In this document: piece after piece, positions 1 to 18,485 of the stretch
Position numbering within the stretch: position 1 is the first letter of the stretch
Layout of the letters: the number at the start of each line of letters is the position of its first letter
Source: Larimichthys crocea
Lineage: Eukaryota; Chordata; Actinopteri; Sciaenidae
Length of the DNA stretch: 64,000 nucleotides
NCBI RefSeq assembly: GCF_000972845.2
Contig: NC_040020.1
Span: forward strand, 3,472,669-3,536,668
Direction: 5' to 3'
The notes under the pieces: generated by a model
What the model was told of the DNA's origin: nothing
The model's database searches: none
What the model saw: only the letters and a program-made list of their open reading frames with translations
Program-made: the position numbers and the translations under genes

Positions 1-1866
1 AAAGCTGGATCCAATTATGTTTTCAAAGGTTGCATAGCATTTTTTTTCTGAACATGACCATAGCAGCCGGCTTTTGTGACCCAAGACTCTACTCAGAGCT
101 CCAAGGACATTATTCACTCCTTTTAAGTGCACACTGAGTGACATAAATCAGAAATAGTTTGAGTTACTGTATAACGACTTCCTTACACTGATCACAAAGC
201 TTTGAACACTGACAAATGAGTAACATGAATGTAGACTTGTAATGGAAACTTTAAGATGATGGGCATTTATAAAGTCATTAGCATCTCAAAAGCAACAGTT
301 ACAGTTAAGGCTATTAACCGATTCATTCATTACATATATGCTGCCTTTAAAGTGCAAAATATTGGAGTCACTATTGTTTTTCAGATTTTGTTAAAATCAG
401 AAAAAGGGCCACACATTTTTCAAACCTACTCAAGCTTCAAATGTTGAAGAGTAGGTGGTGGTTGTGGTGGTGTAGGATTGTTTGTATGTAGGCGGACAAG
501 ACCTCTAAGACAGCAATTAGAGTCATGAAAATGCATCTTCTCTCACCCTCAACATATGTAGGAAAAATAATGCTGAGGGACAAACAGCTTGTCTAAAAAA
601 AGATGTCTCTATTGCATTTCATATTGGTTACAACCGGCTAAATGGAAAAGGAAAATCTGTCAGCCTGATTCTCTTTGTTAAAGTCACCGGAGAGAGTCGA
701 AACTAGGTGAATAAAACTAAACAAGTAAATAGAAAACACACACACACGCCAAGATACAAACGCAAACTATGACACAAACACTGATTGAGGACAAATTGAA
801 CAGATTTTGCCATACATACGCTCCATACGGACGCCCTAACTTCCGTTATCCCTTGCCAACTGTTAATCTGCATAATCAATACAATCAGCTTCTCCCTTCT
901 ACCAGCCTGCTTTCATGCCCAGCACTCCTGCTTTAACACTGAACACTGATTCTGGGCCTCTCTTGCTGCTCATCAGCTACCCATTCCTTTAGCATCTGCA
1001 GGAGAGTTGCTCGTAATTATGATGGATTAGACTGCGGCTCTTTGTGCCTGCATACTGCAATTGTTTTGCAGATGCTGCGGATGTGACATGCATTAATAAT
1101 TGAGAGAGGCAGACAGAAATCAATGTTGCACTGGAATCACTGGAATCTATTTGCTTTTGGCACAGAGAGCTTGAGAGAGAGAGAGAACGCAGGGAAAGCA
1201 AAAATGAAACCATAAGCTCTGTTTGATGCTAAAACTTCTGCAGAGATCTATTTTCCATACATCACTTTTATTAAATGACTTAGTTACTAGGGCTACAGCT
1301 CCCAGGTTATGAAAAGTAAACACTAGCTCCTCACACATTGCCAATTACTCTGCGTTGGAACTCTCTCGCTCAGCTTTATTTACCTACTTTTTCATTCACT
1401 AAGTCCATGATTGGCGTTGATGTTTACCAACCTGATGTTTCACATGATGTAAAATGCTACATTTAATGTTCTGATCAAACCTGACAGGAAAATCTAATAT
1501 TACCATGTGAAATATTCACTTTTTAAACTTGTCCTTGGAACCAGGTCCATCAACAAATAATATTTACTCAAAATCAGACAGCGGAAAAAAAACATTAAGC
1601 AAAGAGTTTATATTTTGCCCTCATGAAAACTTAATGACACATAGCTTGCAATAGCATGAGTTTGGCCTTGATAACAAAGGCTTTAAACTTGAGAACGAAA
1701 CTGAATTTGCATATTTGACATTAAAATGCGTTGTGAGTGAGGAATACCACGACTGAACAGCTGACGGGCAGCCGACTCCTCCTCCCATTTACCATCTGGG
1801 ACATTAACCTTGCATCCTACTGCCTTCAATCAATTAGACTCATGTTTCTTTAATATATTTTTCTCC

Positions 1867-1907
<41 letters not shown>

Positions 1908-3253
1908 CCTTAGCCATTAACCAAATTCAGTAAAAAGAAGTCCACTTACTCTATACTTATTATTATTAAATTATTTAACAGAACACTTTAGTGGCAGTAA
2001 CCAGGAATAAGGTCACAATCTAGGAAAAGGTTTCAAAAACATGCATGTCTGCAAAGAAGCAATAAGTTTCACTAGATTTGTGTTTTATCAGTGTATAGCA
2101 TTAGAGAGATGAAAACTGTGCCAAGAAAGGTGCCCGGGGTGGTTTATGTGCATTTTAAATGGAGCATTCTTTTAGCTTTTTCCTGTCCTCTATTCATTTA
2201 GAACATGTTCCTATTATTTCCATTTAAATCAATTGCCATTGTCTACTACTTCGAGTGCAATGAAGGTGGATGTACTGTATACACATTTCCGTTGTGTTTG
2301 GCTAAGAAAATTCCATTATGAAAGGAAACTAAACACCAGCTGATTGATGGACATTCATACACCCAAATGTTTTGTTTCAAAACAATGTATCCATGGAGCC
2401 TTTCCCTATTTTTGTGTGGGTGACACTAAGCATTTAGCCTATTATGATATTTTTAGATTTACTATCCACATACAGTACATAACAGGATGTTGCAGCTTCC
2501 GGGTCAGAGATAAGGTTCTTCAAAAGGACCAGCACATATTGCCTTGTGCTCCTCATATTGGGCACTGAAAATGTCCCCACAAAACATGGTGTATACCTTC
2601 AGGACACCTTTTGTTAAGCTATGTATGTAAAATTTAAAACAGGAACTCACAGTCCTATGATAACTGTAAGCTCTTTTTCTTGCTCAGTCTCTGCTTGCTG
2701 TCTGCTTTTAGCTGATTGAGGGATGAGATCATTGAGGGTGAATCTAATTCTATGACAGGATCATGTTACCAGTTACACATTCAGTGCCAAATGCAATCAC
2801 ATACTCTACTGACCTACCCTTCAATAAGGTCACATTCAGACATAAGCTTCAAGTTTATGAGTGCTGAAGTTAGATACTTGTCACCAGAGGATATTTAACA
2901 GTAGTGAAATAAATATAGTTGGTGTTAAAGGGCCTGAAATGAATTAGCATGTCTCAGTTTCACAGACAAACCTCAATCTTAACTTTATCTCAGATCAGCA
3001 AATTTTCAGTTCAGCATATTGTAGCTTTGTGATTTAGCAGCCTCCAGACAAATCAGATAATCAAAGTTCCTTCAGACATTTATGTTGAAATTACATCCAG
3101 TGTAAAATGTTGGGGGTATATAATCTTTCATAGTAATGCATCTTCATTGCTTAGGGGTGCAACCACAAAAGAGCATGAACAGAGCATATTTTCTCAACTC
3201 GAAGACATAATTTAATGCAATCTAATTCCAATCTCCCACTTTGTGTCTTTCAG
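1..3253. other. Non-coding DNA upstream of the tet2 coding exons
   Basis: No exon with family similarity is visible here on either strand. The stretch ends in a splice acceptor (AG at 3252-3253), so at least its right end is intron of tet2. It holds a TTA/ATT trinucleotide microsatellite at about 1867-1908 and otherwise unremarkable AT-rich sequence. The small open frames (256-447, 2344-2568, 2716-2898) have no recognisable protein features. The 5' non-coding exons and promoter of tet2 are probably further left, outside the window. Confidence 0.7.
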
Positions 3254-3297
3254 GACGGACAGAGGGCAGCCCTGTGGATGGACTCTGAGCAGGCCAG
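3254..3297 (+). other. tet2: 5' UTR part of the first tet2 coding exon
   Basis: The acceptor AG at 3252-3253 follows a pyrimidine-rich stretch. This leaves 44 untranslated bases before the ATG at 3298. An out-of-frame ATG at 3278 opens a 20-codon frame that stops at 3338-3340, so it overlaps the main start. Neither ATG has a purine at -3, but both have G at +4. Confidence 0.7.
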
Positions 3298-10084
<6,787 letters not shown>

Positions 10085-12995
10085 AAAACATTAATGAAGA
10101 AGACAATTACAGGTGCTTTATTTATGTCAAACAAAGAACACAGGCACCACTGGCCTCATCTAAACACTCCTTCCTTTCTGTAAGGTTATCAACAGTGTTG
10201 CATTGAAAAAGGAAAACTGTGATCAGATGAGATATAAAATCACCTTTCACATCAGGTCTTTCACCTCTTTACCAATCAAGCTTTACTAGTTGACCCTGTT
10301 AAGGATGTATTTATTTTTTGCTTGGCAACTTTGCAAGATACACACTGTTAAAATCTCTGGTGCTTTCAGTCTGATACATAAGGACCTATTTTTTAAATGG
10401 AAACAAAGTTTCATTTTTTGTGGCTTTATTTTTCTTACAAAATTTTGGAGATGTCATCTGGGCATAAAACACTGACTTTGTAAATGACAACATTCACGGT
10501 GCTAAAACGTGTGCTTATTACCATTTATTTGAATTCAAATGCCTTCACACTATAACCAGAACACACTCTACGAGTGAAACGCAATTACTTATGTCAACAG
10601 GACACTGAACATTTCATCCCACTGTCAAATCATTCTCATCATAATGTTTTTTTTTTGGCAAGTCAGTGTTTCTTAGAGCACTTTTTGATAATGAGACTTA
10701 AATGTTTTGGTTTCTTTAAATCATAAAATCTGGTTATTCTGCATCATTGCATTGAGAGTAATTTAGTTATAAGCATCATTAAAATGAAATTTATGAATTT
10801 ATAACAGTGGGTTGTATGAGGCATCCATGAAACATTTTTGATCATGCAAAACATTTTTTTAAAACTATCAGTGTGTTGGTGCTTTCCTATGTCATTTATA
10901 CTGTAAATTGAGCCATTCTGATGGTGCATTTTTAACATTTTGAGGAAAAAAAAATCTACGTTTGTGTTATTTTAGTTTTTTTTCCAGGTTTACTTTGTTG
11001 TCAGCGACTGTTTTTAATGTTCCTTACCTTAGGTTCATTGAACAAACCTGGACTGTGAATATTACATGTAGTTTTATGTCTGTGGTGCTTAGTAAATGTG
11101 CTTTTTATACACTGAGGAACATGAAACAGGGTAAGCTCAGCGCCAGTTTCAGAGGGCAGCTGGCTTGCTGTGGAGTCTTTAATTATTGCAATCTAACTGT
11201 AAGATAAACAGGTGAGATTTGTACAGTAAGTTAATTTCCCTTTTTGGAATTACTGTTATAGATTTTGTGTTGTAAAGAATGCTAACAGCCTATTTCATTG
11301 TATTTCTTTGGGTTTCAACTGATTTTATATCATGAGGTGCTATTCAACCTACTAGAAACGTACAATGTGAGACTCTTTGGGCAGTGAGAAGGCTTTTAAA
11401 TAATGTACAGTACAAACCTGTCATATACCTCAAAACTAGTTTGGCAATAGGAATCGTAACATTTTTCTTTCTTCCTTTATATATTACTTTCAACAGTTAA
11501 ACTTTTGGCCACCAAAAGGCATACAAGTTCATTTCTTACTTTCGTATCAATCTGGCAGAAAGTACTACTTGAACTTCTTGATATTACTGTAAAATCAGGG
11601 ACATTTTTAAATGTCAATTTCAATCTTGTGTACATCTTCATCCCCTGTATTCATCTTGTCTTTTTTCTCATTCAGGTACTTGCCATTGCATCCTGAATCC
11701 AATTCTATACTTCACACAGTCAAAAATTGTTTTGTGAAGAAAAAAATGCTTTCCTGCAACTTTTTTTTTTTACTTATATTTTAGTTAGTAGGATGGTGGT
11801 AACCTTTTAAAAGTAATTTGAACATATATGCACTGAGTTGACTAAAGGGAAAGTATGATATTGACTAAATAAAAAGGCAATGTATTTGCTTTTGCTATGA
11901 GGCAAGACCAGGGCAGTGATCGACGTAGTTGCACATCTTTGTGCCTGTGTATAGTTAAATTTATTTATAACCACTAAGCAATTGTATAATGATTTCTCTT
12001 CCCTGTCTATTTGATTTAATTAATGCGATATATAATGGAATGACATGTCATGTTACAGTAACACCTTACCCCACTCTTCAACATATTCATTTTCTGAGAG
12101 CACTTCATTTTTTTCAGGAAAAAATATGTAATAAAGAATTACAAAACGTTTTATTTAAACAGATTGTAAATGTGTTAAAAATAAATAAATTATGTCACAT
12201 TGTACATACCAAGAACCTGTATTGCAGGAATGCAACTCATTCTTTGATGTTGATGTAGGTTCTCCTTGTTCTCTCAAATTGACCCACAGCTCTTCTATCA
12301 GCAATCCTCATCATATCTTTAAATATTCTTTTGGCATCTTCAGGTTTAAAGAATGATCATGGTTAGATTATCCAGGAAGTCTTTGTAAATTTATGCTCAC
12401 TGTCACAGCAATGTTTACAGTTGTAGTATCCTGTTCGCTCAGACATTAGAAGTTCTAGTTTTTGTTTTTTAACTGTTCCAGTTTTGTAAAATAAATCTAC
12501 ATAAAAAATAAAAAAAATGTTGAATTTCGTTGTACAGGACCCAGCTACAGTAGCAGGTTGTGGTTAAGAAAGCCGAGGTGTCTAAGATATAGCGGGTTAA
12601 AAGCATAGCCATACTTGAAGATGCTTCAGAGTGTTTCTGAGTGAGTCAACATTACTTGAATGACTTTCTGGGCTTAACTAGTACACTATATGTGCTCAGC
12701 TCAAAGGTTAAGCTAGAAGTTGATACACACTTGGTCTTTTTGCAGTTAGACACTAAAGGGTATAAAAAAAGTGCAACTTTTTGCCTGTCATTTTATTTTT
12801 TAAGGCTTCCCTTGTTCTCCAGAAGTTTGGTATGCTACAAAAATGGAATTAAGGATGGGTATTAATACTGTAAGTATTGTAATGTACTGAATGCGGTTTA
12901 TTTGAAAGCTGTTTATTATATCATTCCTGATATTGCTGAGATGTGGGTGTTTTTTTTTTTTTAATAAAATTTATATTTATTTAAAGCAATTTGAT
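10085..12995 (+). other. tet2: tet2 3' UTR and downstream AT-rich DNA
   Basis: The sequence after the tet2 stop is very AT-rich, with many ATTTA and TTTTT runs and no exon-like frame. AATAAA hexamers lie at 11868-11873, 12180-12189, 12490-12495 and 12963-12968. Any of these could end the transcript, so the UTR could be about 1.8 to 2.9 kb. Long AU-rich 3' UTRs are typical of tet2. The poly(A) site actually used cannot be told from sequence alone. Confidence 0.5.
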
Positions 12996-13099
12996 TTGTT
13001 ACTCCAAGTTAATACTAATATCTAAATTCTGTGCATTACTGTCCGCGTGTTGAAGTTTTTTAAATGTGAAATTACAGATGAAACTGGAAAGAGAATGCC

Positions 13100-13617
13100 A
13101 CGCCTTCGATTTTTATTTAACCAAAAAGGAAGAAATTTTTTTTACATACAAATCGAGTTATGTTTGTGGTTGCAACCACAAACTGATTACAGTCCAAAAC
13201 ACAAATTCGAGCATTAGCATTAACATTAGCGTGACTTTTTTATACAGGATGGACCTGGACATTGACCACAAAAATACTCTAATAAATATACAACATAAGA
13301 ACCAATTTAATAAAAAGAAGACCAATTATTTTTGTTATTAACGTCTAAATTAGGCGGTGTTAACAATAAATCAATCTGGTTCTTTACTCAACATTACAAA
13401 GTACAGCTCTTTACTGGCTCAAATTTTCTGGCTAGTTATCATTCCCTTTTTTTTCCCCCCTCACAAATTATTGGCTGGCAAACGTAGATGGCACCTTATA
13501 CAGCTGATAAGTCCTTACCAAAAATAAATCCGGCTGCATACAAAAAAATGCAGCTGCTTCATACGACGTTAAAAAGTTTTGTTGGTTTCCATTTTTTTTT
13601 TTTTCGGATTTGGGGCG
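13100..13617 (-). other. ppa2: Probable ppa2 3' UTR
   Basis: AT-rich sequence after the ppa2 stop, with no supported coding frame. Minus-strand AATAAA signals (TTTATT on +) occur at 13112-13117 and 12976-12981. The latter almost overlaps a plus-strand AATAAA at 12963-12968, so the tet2 and ppa2 transcripts may end within a few tens of bases of each other or overlap. Confidence 0.4.
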
Positions 13618-16600
13618 TCAGACAAAATGCCACTTATCCACTGTGCAAAAGAAGATTTAGAATTACAGAGAAATACAAGTGCAACATATAACACCCCAAA
13701 TAAACCAAATTTAGTGCAGGTATGTCATTATTTACTTACCATCTGGAGACACAGGATGTGTGCTGCCAAACGCAGGGGCCTGGGGTGTCAAATGTTATAC
13801 ATGACAATTACCAAACTTTAACCCCGACACAGTGTTTTGCACTATTTTTGTGTTTGCTGTCATCATTGTGAAACAACATGATATGGAAGTTCTCACCGAT
13901 TGGACCACATCTCTGGTCTCATCTGCGCTGCATTTAAATGGGCTGTCACAGCAGGAGATATTTTTACTGAACAAATAAGAAGAAATAAATAAATAGTGGT
14001 GTTCATTAAATGTGCATCACACACATAACACACTGCAAGGCTTTCACCTCTACCAACTTACCATACGATTCCCCAACTGTTCGTCTGCTTCTGCACTAGT
14101 GCCCTCCAGTGCTCATGGGTGGACTTGATGATCTCAACTGCAAAGTCCTAGAAAAAAAGAACAAAGAACATCAGAGAAATTTACACTTGGATTTCTTTGG
14201 GAGCAATTAATTTGAGCCCATTTAGTTTTAGCCACTAAGGCCACAATGAACTGAGACCCCTAGTACACAAACTGTCGTGTCTCATCTATCTACTGTATTC
14301 AGTGTTATAAAAGGTCTCAGTACCTTGTCTTTGAATTGTCCATTGAATCCAAATTGGTTCTCAGGCTTTCCATCAGGCACCTTATATTTCCTAAACCAGT
14401 CGACAGTGGCTTCTAAATGACCGGGCCGGCTCTTGCGAACGTCTTCTATGCCTGAGGAAAATACAACCACATTCAACAAAACAAAAACAATGGACCAAAC
14501 AATGGACTAGGAGAAGGTTGCGGCTGATAATGCATGCTTAAAAATATTGATATTAATTGAACATGTGAGTTAGGCCTCAGGGATACACACTGCTTTAGAA
14601 AGACATGCAGCAAATGGCCACAGGTCGGATTCAAACCCTGTGCCACTGCGGCAAGGACTAAGCCCCAGCGCGCCGCTGGTGTCCCCTGATGCTCTATCTC
14701 AAACCATTACATTTGTTCTGTTCTGTTCCAGACTAAACTGACAGAGCAGAGTGAATGGTAGTTTCTAGATGATGATCTGTGGAGAACACCCACTATTTAG
14801 GTTTTTGGCATCTGGATCGGCAGCATTGATAGCGATGACCTTCCAGTCCATTTCTCCCTCATCGATCATGGCCAAGATGCCAAGCACTTTCACTTGGATC
14901 ACCTGACCTGGAGAGCACACCTGAAGAAGGGACCAATGAATCACAAATGAACATAAAGTAAGCATCTTATAATTACATATTTCTATATACGCCTCTAGGC
15001 GTCTTACCTGGGTGCCGATCTCACAAACATCAATGGGATCGTTATCCCCACAACACTTTGTCTCTTCATCTGTGTGGTCAGGATCCTCCCATGTCTTTTC
15101 CAGAGAACAGTTTAAAAACATGTAATAAAATCTTCTGGCAAAACAAATCCAACTAAATTGTGAATTGAGTGTTTGAATTACAGTATTGTTATTTGTCAGT
15201 CACTGACTAGAGTCAATCATGGTGTTAATATCTTTAGTTTTTTACGTAACACAGACCCTCCATACTGTTTATTTTCCTCACCTGTGGGAGTGCCCCATAA
15301 TTCCAAATGTAGCCTTTATGGGGAAATACGTTGGCAACATACCGGAGCTTTCCTTTCTTTACATCTTGTTTGATCGGGTTCAGCGGTTCCTTTGTTGCAA
15401 TCTGGAAATTGAAGCACTTGTGAAAGGGTACGTAGGTGCGTGTTTTTGGTGTGAGTGCACGCTTTTGCCAGTGTTTACCTATACTTTATTTATCTAGTCA
15501 CCAACACTCATCTTCTGGCTACTTTTACGGTAGATTACCTAGGTAAATAACGGTGGTTTCAGGCTGCTGCTATGCTAATCTCATTTAATCTCTTGGTAAA
15601 TTACACGCAGCTGTGCAACTGGTGCCATAAAGTAATGAATAAAACTTCTTCAGGCTACTACTATGCTAAATTCTCTATTGTTGAATCAAGTGAAAGTTAA
15701 CATACCTGCAGTTTAATATTTGGACTTATCAGATTTTTAACTTACTTCCATTTTAGCATTTGACCATCGGGGTACCTCCACAACCATGTTGAAGAGCACC
15801 TGGAAAGTACAGATGAAAGCGACTATATAGCCACAATAACCTGAGGTGAATGTGTTCAGGAGGTAAATGTGACATTAAAAATTATTTGACAGTACCTCAC
15901 TCTCAGTCTTCTTGGGTTTTTTAGCTGGCACATCATTGTCCTGTTAAAAAAAACACATCAATGAATTCCTGTTTTGAATAATGTATGTATATATTTTAAC
16001 AGCTAAATGTAGTTTGAAACATTCTGCGGTATTTATCAAACATAAACTAAAAACTCTTTACATCAGTGAGTTACCTGTTCTCCCTCCGCTATGAGTGGAA
16101 TGTCATGGAACGGTGAGACGTATTTCCCTTCAGAGGTTTCTAAGAAACAAAATACAAATGAACACGTCACTATGAAATCCAGGATGACATAATGTTACTG
16201 TTGTTTGTATGTTTTCTCTTGTGTATATAAAAATCTGTATGAAAACACTTGCATGGTCCATAAAATTTTATTCAGTTAATGGAGCCGTGCGTTCAGATTG
16301 CAACACCCTCGCCCTCTCATCCCAAGCGTGAAGGAGAAACTTATTTGCTCGAGACACGCTGAGGTCTACATCTAGAGCCATGTTTAGTTTGTCTGCTCTG
16401 GGAAGAGGACTGACAGCATCTGTAGATATGGAAGCTCATTTATATTTCTTATTCTCAGGTGTTTAATGCACCAATAAAATAAAAAAAACACAGTTAGCGT
16501 ATAATATTTATTTCCCTAAATCTTACACACCGGACCTTTAATATTGCTCAGATATGCAGTGACTGTGACTTTCATTCATCTGTTTACAGCCTAATTTAGT

Positions 16601-17534
16601 TGTACACAATCCTTTATCCCCATTCATAGTTCTTTCTCATATTTATATAAATCATTTATATTCCTACAGTCACTTTCTACTTTATATATAGTTTTTGTAT
16701 AGATGTTTAGCACGGGTTGACCTCTTTACAGTTATATATTTATCTTCTATGCAATTGTTTTATTCCTCTGTGCATATTTAAATCCTTTGCAAATGTTTAA
16801 TTTTTGCTACAAATTATTAATTTCTCTGTGCATATTTAAATTTGGATCTATCTCAGGTTAATTTTAACATATGGATACTGTATTATAGGTTAACTCTAAT
16901 GTATGTTCAGTGTATGTTTGCAATTTCCTTCAGGATCAATCTATCTAATGACTACCAACATTAGTAAAAACTGAATAATAATGAATTAAATGCATTAATA
17001 CTTGCTTCATCTGACGTGTTTTTTTTTGTGTGTGTGCATCTATGGTCCACGTGACCGCCCAACAGGAAGTAAAACCACGTGAGCTGCTCACATCTTCCTT
17101 CCTCTGTGCTCGTGAACTATTTCAAACTGCACGCGAGCGTTTTTTCACCGTTAACGCTCGGTGCTGACGGTGTCACGTGCTTTTATTGCATGGTCCGCGT
17201 GCAGCTCTAAAAGGTCAATCGTTTGCTACCTGCAGGTCGAGCTGTGGTCACCTGTCAGGACTCACCGGAGCTGTTACACCGTGAAACACAAAGGGAGGGG
17301 GGGCACACGTGGTTCCTCCCGTAAGGTGGCGGTGGGTAACTTACTAAAATAAATCCGGTAGTCGGTTGAATTGGGGCGTCCTCTCTCCTCCGTTTGATAG
17401 TGCATCGTTTTTCTCAGGTAACACGAATGAGGCGTCGCTGCTGCGTGTGTGACGAGTTTGCTCCGAGAAGCGGAAAACGAGCCGAAAAGTGTCACCAAGC
17501 GGCCGGAAGAACAGCGCAGCAGCGGCGGGCTCAT
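13618..17534 (-). CDS. ppa2: Inorganic pyrophosphatase 2, mitochondrial (complete coding region, 12 exons)
   Basis: Family I soluble pyrophosphatase; hydrolyses PPi to phosphate, with Mg2+, in the mitochondrial matrix. Minus-strand coding exons in order: 17534-17345, 16139-16075, 15940-15896, 15799-15746, 15401-15282, 15094-15008, 14920-14794, 14451-14324, 14147-14062, 13966-13897, 13779-13740 and 13640-13618. They join in phase to 344 residues (human PPA2 334). The signature DNDPIDV is at residues 175-181 and [13 protein letters not shown] opens the core. Residues 1 to about 45 are rich in Arg, Ser and Leu with almost no acidic residues, as in a mitochondrial presequence. The internal motif MHYQTEERG aligns with the start of the mature enzyme. 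A presequence and the PENQFGFNG motif favour PPA2 over cytosolic PPA1. The last two coding exons are only 40 and 23 nt, ending VDKWHFV. Its 3' end faces tet2. The start at 17534 is inferred from the presequence. Confidence 0.94.
14590..14700 (-). repeat. Fragment of a tRNA-derived SINE in a ppa2 intron
   Basis: Read on the minus strand, the segment has a tRNA-like B box (GGTTTGAATCC) followed by GACCTGTGGCC and TTTGCTGCATGT. I recognise this arrangement from abundant fish SINEs. Only part of the element is present, and it lies between the 14451-14324 and 14920-14794 exons. The family name was not determined. Confidence 0.55.
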
Positions 17535-17640
17535 TATACGCTCTTCCTCGCTCCTCGGCTCGGTTCCTCCTGCTTCCCGTTTCCACCTCCTCCACATCCA
17601 AGAGGTGAAGCCCAGGGCTTCCGGGAAGATTTCTCCAAAA
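17040..17640. promoter_or_regulatory. ppa2: ppa2 promoter-proximal region with four CACGTG E-boxes
   Basis: This block is more GC- and CpG-rich than its surroundings and includes ppa2 exon 1 (17345-17534). CACGTG palindromes lie at 17048-17053, 17076-17081, 17174-17179 and 17306-17311. An ETS-like AGGAAGT sits between the first two. All four E-boxes are just inside ppa2 intron 1, downstream of the first exon. CACGTG is bound by USF, MYC/MAX, and MiT/TFE factors. Promoter activity is inferred from base composition and position. Confidence 0.5.
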
Positions 17641-17649
17641 TAAAAGCTT

Positions 17650-17845
17650 AGATTAGAAACTTTATTCATCCCACCACGGGGAAATGTACTTGCTACAGCA
17701 GCAGAGGAAAGTGTAGCATACACTACAGAATTAGAAAAAAGTAGAAAAGGCAAAAAAACAAACAAAAAAAAACAACACAATAAACAGACAGAAATATCTA
17801 TAACCTACACAATAAACATCAAAAAACAATCAACCTTCAAAACAG
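17650..17845 (-). repeat. L2/CR1-like LINE 3' tail, minus orientation
   Basis: Begins GATTAGAAACTTTATTCATCC and runs through a GTAGCATACACTACAG block to an A-rich stretch and CAATCAACC. The reverse complement of 42285-42482 matches it nearly base for base, so the two are copies of one family. Short tandem tails such as (TCTAA)n at the 3' end are usual for fish L2/CR1 LINEs. The clade assignment is inference. Confidence 0.7.
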
Positions 17846-18165
17846 ACAAGTACTGACGATAAAAATGGCATGATGTATAAAAAGAATATTGTAATGTAAA
17901 GTGACCATAGTGTAAGAAATATTGCAAAGAAAGTGACCATGATACAAATAATAATATTATTGCAAGCATCTATCTATCTATCATTTCTTTAATTTCGTTT
18001 CATTATTTGCTTTTATTCTATTTGATCCATTTCTACTCTATTTTATCTGTTTATTTATTTATTATATATTTTTAAATGAATTTCTTTGACTCCTCTCAAT
18101 CCTTGTCTTTGTGTTCAGGCCTGGAAGATGGGGATTTTTCATACAATTGTATGTGAAAGATACCA

Positions 18166-18485
18166 TGATTAGATAGAATCAGAAATACTTTATTAATCCC
18201 CGCATGGAAATTGGGTTTGTTACAGCAGCTCCCAAACGGTAAGTGAGATAGTAAGTGAATAGCAAGAAAAACATGTGAACACTATAGAGGTTGGATAGTA
18301 ACATCCCAAGAAAAAAAACTTTAACACTATACACCTATAAGATATCCTATTTTAACACTATATACACATGTATAAATAACAGTAAAATAAAACCAGTAAC
18401 AGTAAATAAAAGCCAAGTAACAGTGAACTATACAATATGTAAATCTAAAACCTTATAAAGAATTTAGTCTTTGCACAGAGAATAC
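18166..18485 (-). repeat. L2/CR1-like LINE 3' tail, second subfamily
   Basis: Starts with GATAGAATCAGAAATACTTT and continues through a GGGTTTGTTACAGCAGCTC block to an AT-rich region ending TTTAGTCTTTG. The segment at about 39770-39985 carries the same blocks in the same order, with internal indels. Both lie in the same orientation, with the element's 3' end to the left. Confidence 0.7.

Noticed and set aside
17274..17780. 168-aa minus-strand frame taken as one long protein
   Set aside because: Only its middle part (17534-17345) is ppa2 exon 1. The upstream residues come from untranslated sequence and a LINE tail, and the end runs into intron past a good donor.
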